Below the pieces are notes generated by a model. The model saw nothing but the letters and a program-made list of their open reading frames with translations, did not search any database and was not told the DNA's origin. The translations under genes were made by a program, and so were the position numbers. Below, piece by piece: positions 16,718 through 24,288 of a stretch of 39,716 nucleotides of DNA. Position 1 is the stretch's first letter; every line of letters begins with the position of its first letter. This stretch comes from Bacillota bacterium. GTDB taxonomy: Bacteria; Bacillota; Clostridia; Lachnospirales; Lachnospiraceae. The stretch spans positions 1-39,716 of the forward strand of contig JAEZUR010000038.1 of the NCBI GenBank assembly GCA_023420935.1, written 5' to 3'.

Positions 16718-18785
16718 TGTATATATACAACTTTCTAATTAGTGGTAATTTCTTCCATAGTTTCTTTAATCCTGGCATTGCATAATAATCCAATCCTAAA
16801 GTTCTTCCTGCGCCAATTAACACTGCTATTCCTGCAAATACCATCCAGAATGTTCCTAGGTATAAACCTGTAGTGCAAACAAACATAAACTGTAACACTA
16901 GAGATAACGCAGCCGCAGGAGATGTAAATAATCCACCCATTAATGCTAAGCCGATTAAAATCTCTGCAACAACAATAAAAATCTGCATTGCCAATTGAAC
17001 CCCATCATGAGGAAGAATAAATTTCTCTAAAAACCAATTCATAACTGGTACATCAAGTCTAAACGCATAATCACTAATAGTACTGTGTGCCAAATCTTTT
17101 CCTGACACAAAAATCACTTTAAATAATCCTAAGAAATCAAAATTGATTAAAACATGACCAATTGCTTGTACAACACCATCTACAGCTTCTGCTACACCAG
17201 TTGCACCAGAAACTGCATCTGCTGCTGCTGTTGCTACTGGAGCTGCTGTCTCTGTTGCTGTTGTCGCTGCTGAAACTGCATCCGCTGCCGCTGTTGCTAC
17301 TGGAGTTGCTGCAGCTGCTGCATTGCCTGTAGCGGCACTTGCGCTTGCTAAAATACTATTATACCAACTGTTAGCACCGCCAAAGAAACCTGTAAGCTTT
17401 GGAGCAGTAAACCAACCTTCTACTATCTTCATAATTCCTTCAAATAACCATATAGCTCCAAGCCATACTCTTAAAGGTACTAATAAAAAGCTAGGTGTTC
17501 TATTGGAGAAATGTCCACCTACAAAACTTCTGCAATTACGGATGGTAAAGAATTCGTGTTTTGCATAATTAAACACTTTATTCCATCCAAGTACTTGTAT
17601 AAAATAAATAATATTAATAAAATGCTTTGCAAACATTGCTAAGAATGAAGGTAGGCTAAAGAAATGATTTGGTAACCCAACATGCGCTACCGCATAGCGT
17701 CCACCAATACTTACCATAACACCATGGAACGCTGGTTTATAAACTTCCATCTCACCTTTACCAGAAATAGCACAAATCAGATTGTGTGCTGCTGTATCTG
17801 CACTCTGCTCACAGTTTTCAACCATCTGTGGTACAGGACGTTCTTCACCCTCTGCAACATAATGCATGTTATCGCCTACAACATAGACATTTTCATTCTT
17901 AGTTGAACGAAGAAATTGATCAACTTGAATACGTCCGCCACGTTGTACCTCAAGAGCTCCGCCAGCCTGCTCTGTAATATCGCTACTCTGAATACCTGCT
18001 GCCCAGATAACTGTTGATGCACTAAAGTGCTCAACTTTATCATTTTTCTTTAGTTCTATAAAATCCTTACCAACACTAGTTACAAATGTATTCATAGAAA
18101 GCTGAATACCCATTTTTTCAAGACGCTTTGTAACTTTAGCAGATAATTTTTCTGGAAGATTTGGTATTGGTCTGCTTAGACCATCCACATTTACCATTGT
18201 CACTTCCTTTTTATCAATATCAAACTTTTCGCAAAGAAATGGCACATACTCTGCTAATTCACCGATCATCTCAACTCCGGTAAATCCTGCTCCAACTACA
18301 TAAAAAGTAAGAAGTTTCTTTCTCTCTTTTAGATTTGTTTCACGAGAAGCAGCGCGGAACATGTTTACGATGTGCTCCTTTAAAATAACCGCATCATCAT
18401 AAGACCATAATTTAAAGGAAAACTCATCCGCACCTGGTGTTCCATAGAAAGTTGGTTTTGATCCAGCTGCAATAACTAGATAATCAAATCCATAGGATTC
18501 ATTTTCACCTTCCACGATTTTCTTATCATAATCAATAGAAGTAACCGTATCAAGCTTAACATTAACCTTTCTTCCTGCAAATACTTTCTTAAGGCTAATC
18601 TTAATGCTGTCCTCGTCTACACGGTTTGCTGCAACTTCATGTAGTTCTGTCAGCATGGTGTGGAATGGATTCTTGTCGATAATCGTGATATCAACATTAC
18701 CATACTTTTTAAGTTTCTTAGCTAATTTCTTGGCTGTTAGGATTCCGGCATAACCAGCTCCAACAATAACAACTCTCTTATCCAT
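16710..18785 (-). CDS. ndh2: Ndh2: type II NADH dehydrogenase fused to a DoxX-like membrane domain
   Basis: A 691-residue fusion. Residues ~1-415 are a type II NADH dehydrogenase: FAD-binding GAGYAG (9-14), NAD-binding GAGFTG (165-170), VIWAAGI, VYVVGDN, and a membrane-touching helix at ~380-402. Residues ~434-665 form a four-helix DoxX-like domain (helices ~434-455, 597-620, 624-645, 646-662). The first loop, ~456-596, should face outside and is rich in Ala/Thr; residues 493-534 are a tandem 21-residue repeat holding D502-T508 (DAVSAAT) and D523-T529 (DAVSGAT), matching the ApbE acceptor motif. It feeds NADH electrons to demethylmenaquinone and perhaps onward. The ATG at 18785 has AAGGAG 8 bases upstream; a start at 18803 lies inside that site. 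First gene of the operon. Confidence 0.92.
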   Translation of the reverse strand: MDKRVVIVGAGYAGILTAKKLAKKLKKYGNVDITIIDKNPFHTMLTELHEVAANRVDEDSIKISLKKVFAGRKVNVKLDTVTSIDYDKKIVEGENESYGFDYLVIAAGSKPTFYGTPGADEFSFKLWSYDDAVILKEHIVNMFRAASRETNLKERKKLLTFYVVGAGFTGVEMIGELAEYVPFLCEKFDIDKKEVTMVNVDGLSRPIPNLPEKLSAKVTKRLEKMGIQLSMNTFVTSVGKDFIELKKNDKVEHFSASTVIWAAGIQSSDITEQAGGALEVQRGGRIQVDQFLRSTKNENVYVVGDNMHYVAEGEERPVPQMVENCEQSADTAAHNLICAISGKGEMEVYKPAFHGVMVSIGGRYAVAHVGLPNHFFSLPSFLAMFAKHFINIIYFIQVLGWNKVFNYAKHEFFTIRNCRSFVGGHFSNRTPSFLLVPLRVWLGAIWLFEGIMKIVEGWFTAPKLTGFFGGANSWYNSILASASAATGNAAAAATPVATAAADAVSAATTATETAAPVATAAADAVSGATGVAEAVDGVVQAIGHVLINFDFLGLFKVIFVSGKDLAHSTISDYAFRLDVPVMNWFLEKFILPHDGVQLAMQIFIVVAEILIGLALMGGLFTSPAAALSLVLQFMFVCTTGLYLGTFWMVFAGIAVLIGAGRTLGLDYYAMPGLKKLWKKLPLIRKLYIYND
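17184..17309 (-). repeat. Tandem 63-base repeat in ndh2 with flavinylation motifs
   Basis: Two adjacent 63-base units (17247-17309, 17184-17246) encode 21-residue copies sharing PVATAAADAVS. The DAVSAAT codons are 17262-17282 and the DAVSGAT codons 17199-17219. The length suggests a recent in-frame duplication of a motif unit. Confidence 0.8.
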
Positions 18786-18862
18786 GTCTTTTCTCCTTAT
18801 CAATTTGGTATATCCAATTGAATTAATATAAATGGTTTGTTACAAATGTATCTTATTCTACA

Positions 18863-18880
18863 TTGATATTTAAATAACAA
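18863..18880 (-). promoter_or_regulatory. Rex-like palindrome before ndh2
   Basis: On the minus strand TTGTTATTTAAATATCAA, an 18-base palindrome broken only at one symmetric pair. It has the TTGTTA...CAA outer bases of clostridial Rex sites (TTGTTAA-N4-TTAACAA) but differs inside at three positions. It lies between the predicted promoter and the ndh2 start, a position suited to repression by an NADH/NAD+ sensor. Inference only. Confidence 0.35.
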
Positions 18881-18908
18881 TAATAAACCCAATTCCTCAT
18901 TTTTACAT

Positions 18909-18917
18909 ATTATAACA
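18909..18917 (-). promoter_or_regulatory. Extended -10 promoter of the EET operon
   Basis: The minus strand reads TGTTATAAT about 125 bases before the ndh2 ATG. No good -35 is seen. Confidence 0.5.
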
Positions 18918-19225
18918 AAATTCCCTAAAATAGTATTAATTATGACTTTTACGCTTAATAATAACAAAAAATCCTCGTAAAATCAAGTACAACTTTAAGA
19001 CAGAACTATAGCAAGTAATCTAAAATCTAATATTATTATATGCTTTTTCCGGATGCTTTTTTCAATTAAATATCTACTTTTTATTATCATTTATACTAAA
19101 TTATACCTCATTTTACATCATCTTACCACTACTTTCAATGGATTATCTTATAGCATATGGGTTTTGTATGATTATTCCAGTTGAATATGTTTAATTGATA
19201 AATATTATCATATAAAAGCAGTCAA

Positions 19226-19278
19226 AAAAGACATTTTAATCAAATTCGACCTTTGAAAAAATGCCTTTATTGTCTTTT
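19226..19278 (-). terminator. Terminator after the esterase gene
   Basis: AAAAGACA (19226-19233) pairs with TGTCTTTT (19271-19278); in minus RNA the stem ends in a U run (complement of 19224-19229). The 37-base loop is long. Confidence 0.6.
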
Positions 19279-19297
19279 CTAAAAATATTGGGACATA

Positions 19298-20176
19298 TTA
19301 TTTAACAAGATACAATTGAAGACCATCTAGCAGAGAAGGAACCCAAACTTCATAATGATCTTTCCCTTCATACACCTTGTATGTTAGGTTCAACCCACTG
19401 TATTCCCGCTTCTCAAGCCGATTAACAAATTTTTCAATTGGTCTTAAGAATTCCGCTTCTTCTTCCTCTCCACCCACTGTGAGATAAACATTAGCATTTA
19501 ATGTAGTCGTCCTTTGGTAGTATTTGTCCTCGTAATCAGCTAAAGGTAATCCACCAGTGCTTTCAAAAAAAGTAGGACTAGCAAGTACATAATTTTTAAA
19601 TAGATCCTTTGTCAGACCATCACTTTGGAATAGACTATACACCATAAAAAATCCCCCATAGGATGCCCCACAAAAAGTCCTATCTTTGGCATCTATGTTA
19701 TAATTACTTTCTACATATGGCAATACACCATTTACAATCATAGTAAGGAATTTATCAGGTTCCCAAAGTAAGTCACGTTGTCGAATAGCATCAAAATCGT
19801 AATCATCTGGATAACCGATTCCTACTAAAATGAATTCCTTTGTTTTTCCAGATTGATAAAGTTCCTTGATTGACTTATAATCTTCGCGTCGCCAATAACA
19901 ATCTGTTAGATAGACAACTGGATAGGATTTACTCTTATCATAGTTGTCGGGTAAGCAAACATCAATTACAAACGTATCGTCAATATTATTTGGATACACG
20001 TAAGTTTGAGACCAAAGTTCCTTTTGCTCTGTCTCTCCAATTTCTAGCTTTATTTCAGAGATATTGTTGACATTATCTTTCCCAATTACTTCTTCTTTCT
20101 GATTACTACATCCTGTTCCTAATAAACTGACGAATAGAGCAACGCAAAACCATTTCGCAAATTGTCTTATCTTCAT
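19298..20176 (-). CDS. Esterase D-family alpha/beta hydrolase, lipoprotein
   Basis: A 292-residue putative esterase (Esterase D/Fes-like, PF00756 type). The start is a lipoprotein signal ending in lipobox LGTGC (C23), so the enzyme sits on the outside of the membrane. The nucleophile is the Ser in GASYGGFFM at ~166; the His lies in EGKDHYEVWVP near the C-terminus; an acidic residue between them completes the triad. Family members cleave ferric-siderophore esters, acyl esters or carbohydrate acetyl/feruloyl esters; which applies is unknown. The ATG follows GGGGGG by 7 bases. It is a single gene, terminated downstream, just before the EET promoter region. Confidence 0.85.
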   Translation of the reverse strand: MKIRQFAKWFCVALFVSLLGTGCSNQKEEVIGKDNVNNISEIKLEIGETEQKELWSQTYVYPNNIDDTFVIDVCLPDNYDKSKSYPVVYLTDCYWRREDYKSIKELYQSGKTKEFILVGIGYPDDYDFDAIRQRDLLWEPDKFLTMIVNGVLPYVESNYNIDAKDRTFCGASYGGFFMVYSLFQSDGLTKDLFKNYVLASPTFFESTGGLPLADYEDKYYQRTTTLNANVYLTVGGEEEEAEFLRPIEKFVNRLEKREYSGLNLTYKVYEGKDHYEVWVPSLLDGLQLYLVK

Positions 20177-20254
20177 TCTTAGCCCCCCGAAAAAAAATTA
20201 CTATAAGATTCCCTCTATTATATTATAAAAAGTTATGACTGATTTTATATCCTA

Positions 20255-20719
20255 TTAATTCTTCCTAATCAAGTCCGATTTTTTATTGGCAAGTTCAACT
20301 CTCTCTAGAAGTGAATTAAACCCATCTAAAATTGCTCTGAAATCTTCAACAGAAACATCATGATTCAAAAATATGTGTTCCGTTCTTGCTTTTACCTGCT
20401 CCATTTCTTCCGTAAGTTTAAGATAAATATCTGCATCGTTTATTTCTTTTGCTTTTCGAAATCTAGAAATATCATCTGTGATAATATCAATGATCTCCGT
20501 ATAACTGGCGTATTTACCTTGCACCATAGCATAAGGTTTCATCCGCTGTAAGAAATACTTATTCCCATGTGTAATGTTAAATACATAAGCTACTTCCAAT
20601 CCATCTCCCAGATCGAAGTTAGCAATATGCATTGTACTTGAAAATGTACGAATCTCCTTAGCTCCAAGTTGGCTAAGCATCATATCAATTACATCCCCAT
20701 TTACATTGTTTTTCTGCAT
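20255..20719 (-). CDS. Hypothetical protein
   Basis: A 154-residue protein I do not recognise. It is soluble, without signal or membrane helix. The N-terminal half looks alpha/beta (FDLGDGLEVAYVFNI, YFLQRMKPYAMVQGKYASY), and the C-terminal half is a long, charged helical region with possible coiled coil (KAKEINDADIYLKLTEEM, then SLLERVELANKKS). It starts at an ATG 8 bases after GGGGG; an upstream TTG would be too close to that site. It lies 35 bases after the ion transporter and is probably in its operon, so a role with that transporter is possible but unsupported. Confidence 0.7.
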   Translation of the reverse strand: MQKNNVNGDVIDMMLSQLGAKEIRTFSSTMHIANFDLGDGLEVAYVFNITHGNKYFLQRMKPYAMVQGKYASYTEIIDIITDDISRFRKAKEINDADIYLKLTEEMEQVKARTEHIFLNHDVSVEDFRAILDGFNSLLERVELANKKSDLIRKN

Positions 20720-20754
20720 AATCAATTCCCCCTTCAGAATAGACTTTAAAATAA

Positions 20755-22023
20755 TTAACTATATTTTAATAATAAAACAACCGTTGCTATCATGATAGAT
20801 AATATCATGAGTGGGAATCCTCTTTTCAGATAATAAGTAAATGTGATAGGATATCCATTTTTTTTACTAATATCAGATAATACAACATTGGCTGAGGCTC
20901 CCACTAAGGAACCATTACCGCCGAGACACGCACCAAGAGAAAGTGCCCACCATAATGGAGTTACATCCATGCCACTATTTTTCATAGTTAATATTAAAGG
21001 AATCATCGTTGCAACAAATGGAATATTATCTAAGAATGCAGATAAAATTGCAGATATCCATAATATTAAAATCATAGTCATAATCTGATGCCCATCGGTA
21101 ATAGATAACATACCATTGGCAAGCATTTTTATCACACCTGTTTCTTCAAGACCTCCAACTACAATAAACAATCCCATAAAGAAAAGAATGGTGGACCATT
21201 CTACACTTAGTATAATTTCTTCTGGATCCTGTTTCCCTATTAACAGCATTATAGTAGCTGCTGTGAGCGCAATAATGCTAGATTCCATGCCTAAAATATC
21301 ATGTAATATAAAAGCTGCAACAACTAAAATCATAACAACAATACTCTTTAGCATGAGGGAACGGCTCTTTATCGCCTTCTTCTCATCTAACTTCATCATC
21401 TTTTCCATTTTATCAGCAGATACTTTTAGGCTTTTACCATAGATAAAATAGAACAAACAAACGATTGCAACCATTACCAACACTACTGTTACACCAGTGT
21501 TTACAATAAAATCAAGAAAGCTTAAATTAGCAGCACTACCAATCATAATATTAGGTGGATCACCAATCAGGGTAGCGGTACCACCTATATTAGATGCCAT
21601 TATCTGTGTCATAAGGAAAGGAATTGGATTGAGCTCCAGTATTCCTGTCACCGCAATTGTCATTGGCCCTACAAGTAGTACGGTTGTAACATTATCTAAA
21701 AAAGCAGATAAAACAGCTGTAATAATCATAAATGCCAGCATAATAATCCATGGTTTTCCTTTAGATAATTTGGCACTTTTTATTGCAATGTATTCAAAAA
21801 TCCCTGACTGCTTCACGACTGCTACGAAAAGCATCATTCCGGTCAGCACTCCTATTGTATTAAAATCCACTGCTTCAATGCCTTGTTCTGCTGTAAGTAT
21901 CTTACAAATTACCATTAATACTGCCCCAGCAATCGCTGCAACTGATCGGTGAACTCGTTCCGTCATGATTGCTGCCATGGTAACTAAAAAGATTGCAATA
22001 GCTATTACTTGTACTTCTGTCAT
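20755..22023 (-). CDS. ArsB/NhaD family ion transporter
   Basis: A 422-residue membrane protein of the ion transporter superfamily that includes ArsB and NhaD, with 11-12 helices in two inverted halves. The half-motifs are clear: SAFLDNVTTVLLVGP and GGTATLIGDPPNIMIGSAA in the first, and SAFLDNIPFVATMIPLI with LGACLGGNGSLVGASANVV in the second. The substrate could be sodium/proton, arsenite or a dicarboxylate; the GDPPN and SAFLDN motifs do not settle it, and no arsR, arsA or arsC is adjacent. The ATG follows GAGGATAAGATT. A small unknown gene follows in the same operon. Confidence 0.88.
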   Translation of the reverse strand: MTEVQVIAIAIFLVTMAAIMTERVHRSVAAIAGAVLMVICKILTAEQGIEAVDFNTIGVLTGMMLFVAVVKQSGIFEYIAIKSAKLSKGKPWIIMLAFMIITAVLSAFLDNVTTVLLVGPMTIAVTGILELNPIPFLMTQIMASNIGGTATLIGDPPNIMIGSAANLSFLDFIVNTGVTVVLVMVAIVCLFYFIYGKSLKVSADKMEKMMKLDEKKAIKSRSLMLKSIVVMILVVAAFILHDILGMESSIIALTAATIMLLIGKQDPEEIILSVEWSTILFFMGLFIVVGGLEETGVIKMLANGMLSITDGHQIMTMILILWISAILSAFLDNIPFVATMIPLILTMKNSGMDVTPLWWALSLGACLGGNGSLVGASANVVLSDISKKNGYPITFTYYLKRGFPLMILSIMIATVVLLLKYS

Positions 22024-22128
22024 AATCTTATCCTCGTATAATATATATTTTATTCGTATCTAACATAACCATTATAGCTCTTGTTGCGAAAAATTACCAA
22101 TATAATTTATTAATCATTATGTCTTATT

Positions 22129-22260
22129 TCATTTAATTAGTAGAACTATCACTCCAAGTACGATACGATACCAACCAAACAAATTAAAATTATGTTTTTT
22201 AATATAGTTCATTAAAAACTTAATCACCAACAGTGATGCAACAAAAGCAAGCCAACTTAT
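22129..22260 (-). pseudogene. uppP: C-terminal remnant of undecaprenyl-diphosphatase (UppP/BacA)
   Basis: The minus strand encodes about 43 residues that read like the last helices of UppP/BacA: SWLAFVASLLVIKFLMNYI, then FNLFGWYRIVLGVIVLLIK and a TGA stop. A stop codon comes directly before it in frame, and no N-terminal part exists upstream, so this is a truncated leftover, not a gene. UppP recycles the lipid carrier of cell-wall synthesis; a working copy must be elsewhere. The rest of the 22,024-22,406 gap holds the ABC-F promoter and leader. Confidence 0.7.
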
Positions 22261-22291
22261 TTAAAGAATCCAGTGCACTTATTTGAAATGA

Positions 22292-22320
22292 TTGAATTTC
22301 CTCAAAAAAAGTGTTATGCT
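22292..22320 (+). promoter_or_regulatory. Predicted promoter of the ABC-F gene
   Basis: -35 TTGAAT (22292-22297), 17 bases, -10 TATGCT (22315-22320). A second -10, TATAAT at 22341-22346, lacks a good -35. Either gives a leader of 100 bases or more, as expected for attenuated genes. Confidence 0.4.
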
Positions 22321-22406
22321 ATTACAGTAAATTTAGTCTTTATAATATGTAATAAATTCTTAATTATAGTAATTCATTTTAAAAATTAAGATACTGATGA
22401 TAATAA

Positions 22407-22460
22407 ATGAAAGAGCTTTTATTAAGCTCTTTTTTCATAATAAGGAAGGTAATACTATGA
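22407..22460 (+). CDS. Possible 17-residue leader peptide of the ABC-F gene
   Basis: An ATG at 22407 opens MKELLLSSFFIIRKVIL, and its TGA stop overlaps the ABC-F ATG (ATGA). It spans the whole terminator-like hairpin 22411-22435. Leaders like this sense antibiotics through stalled ribosomes in several ABC-F resistance genes. The ribosome site before it is poor, and another frame is open across the same bases, so translation is not certain. Confidence 0.4.
   Translation: MKELLLSSFFIIRKVIL
22411..22435 (+). terminator. Attenuator-type terminator in the ABC-F leader
   Basis: AAGAGCTT (22411-22418), loop TTATT, AAGCTCTT (22424-22431), then a U run to 22435. It lies 21 bases before the ABC-F ATG, inside the transcribed leader, so transcription must read through it to reach the gene. 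Confidence 0.7.
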
Positions 22461-24196
22461 TAAAAATTGATAACTTATCCTACTCATTTCCCCAAAAGGA
22501 TCTATTTCATAATGTTTCATTTACACTAGAAGAAGGGCAACACTGTGCTTTCATCGGTGCCAGTGGCAATGGAAAAAGTACTTTGATTGATATGATTATG
22601 AAGCCCGAGAACTATATGTACGAAGGAAAGATAGAGAGAACTCCTAATTGCAGAATTGGGTATGTAAGTCAGTTCTCCAGACTAGACAATACGAAAGACA
22701 TTACCGTTTTCGATTATATTGCAGAAGAGTTCGTTAAACTACAAAATGAGACAACTTCAATATGCGCAGAAATGGAAACATCTTCAGACCTGGACTCTTT
22801 GCTAGAAAAGTACCAAGAAACCTTGGATGCATTTCAAGCGATAGAGGGAGATGATTACGAAAGCAACATTACAAAAAAATTAAACTTAGCTAACCTAAGT
22901 AACCAGGAAAATCAAATGGTTTCCAAGCTAAGTGGCGGAGAATTCAAACTGGTTCAAGTAATTAAGGAAATGTTATTATGTCCACACTTAATGATTATGG
23001 ACGAACCTGATGTGTTTTTAGACTTTGATAATCTTAATTCACTAAAAAATTTAATCAACTCACACAAAGGAATCATGCTTATTGTAACTCACAATCGATA
23101 TTTACTGAATCATTGTTTTAACAAAATTATTCATCTAGAAAATAAAGAACTTCAAGAGTTTAACGGAAGATACATGGATTATAATTTCACATTACTGCAA
23201 ACCAAAATTGAGTTACAAGAACTTGCAATCGCTGATAATGAAGAGATTGAGAGAACCGAGAAGCAAGTCGAAAAAATGAGAACTGCTGCCTCTGCTCAGT
23301 ATAGCGTTGGCAAAGGGAAAACTCTAAATTCACGTGCTAAAATGCTTGAACGATTAAAAGCAAGAAGAATCAAAGAGCCATTTGTAGATATTAAGCAACC
23401 AGAAATTCTTTTATCTACAGATAAGATACTAGAAGATACGACCATACTAAAAGTCAGTGAGTACAGTGTAGGTTTTGATACTTTACTTTTAGAGAATGTT
23501 AGTTTTGAACTGAAATCAACTGATAAAGTAGCCCTGATTGGTCCAAACGGTACTGGAAAAACCACGTTGCTCCGAGATATTTTTAAGAATAATCATGAAT
23601 CCATCGAGATAAACGCTAGTGCCCAAGTTGCTTTTTTATCTCAGCTTCTAGGCGAAGTGTTAAACGAGTCCAATACAGTGCAAGAAGAGCTCTTTGATGC
23701 TGGTTTTACAACTTATGAACAAATAGAATCCTATCTTACCAATTATGGTTTTGGAGAAGACATGCTAACTCAGAAAATAGAGTCTTTATCTGGGGGAGAA
23801 AAGAATATTCTACAATTGGTAAAAGTGTCTGCTAGCAATGCAAACCTGCTACTTCTTGATGAACCTACAAGTCATCTAGACACCTATGCCCAAATAGCTC
23901 TGGAACAGGCCATCGAGAACTATAACGGTGCTGTTCTTATGATCTCTCATGACTTCTATTCTATTGTAAACTGTGTTGATTATGTACTTATGATTGAAGA
24001 TAAGACCATACGAAGAATGAGTATGCGTGCCTTTCGAAAGATGATTTACGCGAAGCATTTTGATAAGGATTATTTAGAAATTGAACAGAAGAAGAAAGAA
24101 GTTGAGACCAAAATAGCTTTAGCGTTGAAAAATACTGATTTTGCCCAGGCGAAAGTGTTATCCGAAAAGTTAGAAGAGTTGATTAAGTTACTTTAG
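22457..24196 (+). CDS. ABC-F family ATPase (likely ribosome-protection type)
   Basis: A 579-residue soluble protein with two ABC domains and no membrane part, the ABC-F layout. Domain 1 has Walker A GASGNGKST, signature LSGGEFKL and Walker B IMDEPDVFLD (the usual DEPTNHLD is altered). The linker (~245-300) is long and charged, as in proteins that reach into the ribosome. Domain 2 has GPNGTGKTT, LSGGEKN and LLLLDEPTSHLD. ABC-F proteins release antibiotics or ease stalling at the ribosome E site. The attenuator-like leader supports an antibiotic-resistance member; the drug is unknown. The ATG at 22457 is chosen because AAGGAAGG lies 6 bases upstream; an in-frame ATG at 22397 has no ribosome site and would run through the attenuator. 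Confidence 0.88.
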   Translation: MIKIDNLSYSFPQKDLFHNVSFTLEEGQHCAFIGASGNGKSTLIDMIMKPENYMYEGKIERTPNCRIGYVSQFSRLDNTKDITVFDYIAEEFVKLQNETTSICAEMETSSDLDSLLEKYQETLDAFQAIEGDDYESNITKKLNLANLSNQENQMVSKLSGGEFKLVQVIKEMLLCPHLMIMDEPDVFLDFDNLNSLKNLINSHKGIMLIVTHNRYLLNHCFNKIIHLENKELQEFNGRYMDYNFTLLQTKIELQELAIADNEEIERTEKQVEKMRTAASAQYSVGKGKTLNSRAKMLERLKARRIKEPFVDIKQPEILLSTDKILEDTTILKVSEYSVGFDTLLLENVSFELKSTDKVALIGPNGTGKTTLLRDIFKNNHESIEINASAQVAFLSQLLGEVLNESNTVQEELFDAGFTTYEQIESYLTNYGFGEDMLTQKIESLSGGEKNILQLVKVSASNANLLLLDEPTSHLDTYAQIALEQAIENYNGAVLMISHDFYSIVNCVDYVLMIEDKTIRRMSMRAFRKMIYAKHFDKDYLEIEQKKKEVETKIALALKNTDFAQAKVLSEKLEELIKLL

Positions 24197-24212
24197 ATTA
24201 AGAGTCATAGAG

Positions 24213-24248
24213 AAAAATCCAGCAAACACAATTATTGCTGGATTTTTT
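24213..24248. terminator. Bidirectional terminator between ABC-F and P-II genes
   Basis: Twelve-base perfect arms (24214-24225, 24235-24246) with a 9-base loop, A run on the left and T run on the right. It can serve the ABC-F gene on the plus strand and the P-II gene on the minus. Confidence 0.85.
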
Positions 24249-24288
24249 CACCCTATTCCACTTAATGAATTTCTTAACTTGTGTAATT

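Larger units (their letters stand above)
18786..19297 (-). other. Gene-free stretch before the EET operon
   Basis: It holds the ndh2 ribosome site, a palindrome resembling a Rex site, an extended -10 promoter, and at the far end the terminator of the esterase gene. From about 18,960 to 19,215 it is AT-rich and I see no gene, RNA or repeat in it. Confidence 0.6.

Noticed and set aside
19079..19215. Small RNA candidate in the esterase/EET gap
   Set aside because: No promoter-terminator pair or stable stem was found; it is AT-rich only.
21116..21952. Plus-strand frames opposite the ion transporter gene
   Set aside because: They mirror the membrane helix codons of the minus-strand gene and have no ribosome sites.
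22397..22456. N-terminal 20-residue extension of the ABC-F protein
   Set aside because: No ribosome site stands before the ATG at 22397 and the codons run through the terminator hairpin; ABC-F homologues start at the MIKIDNLSYSF region.
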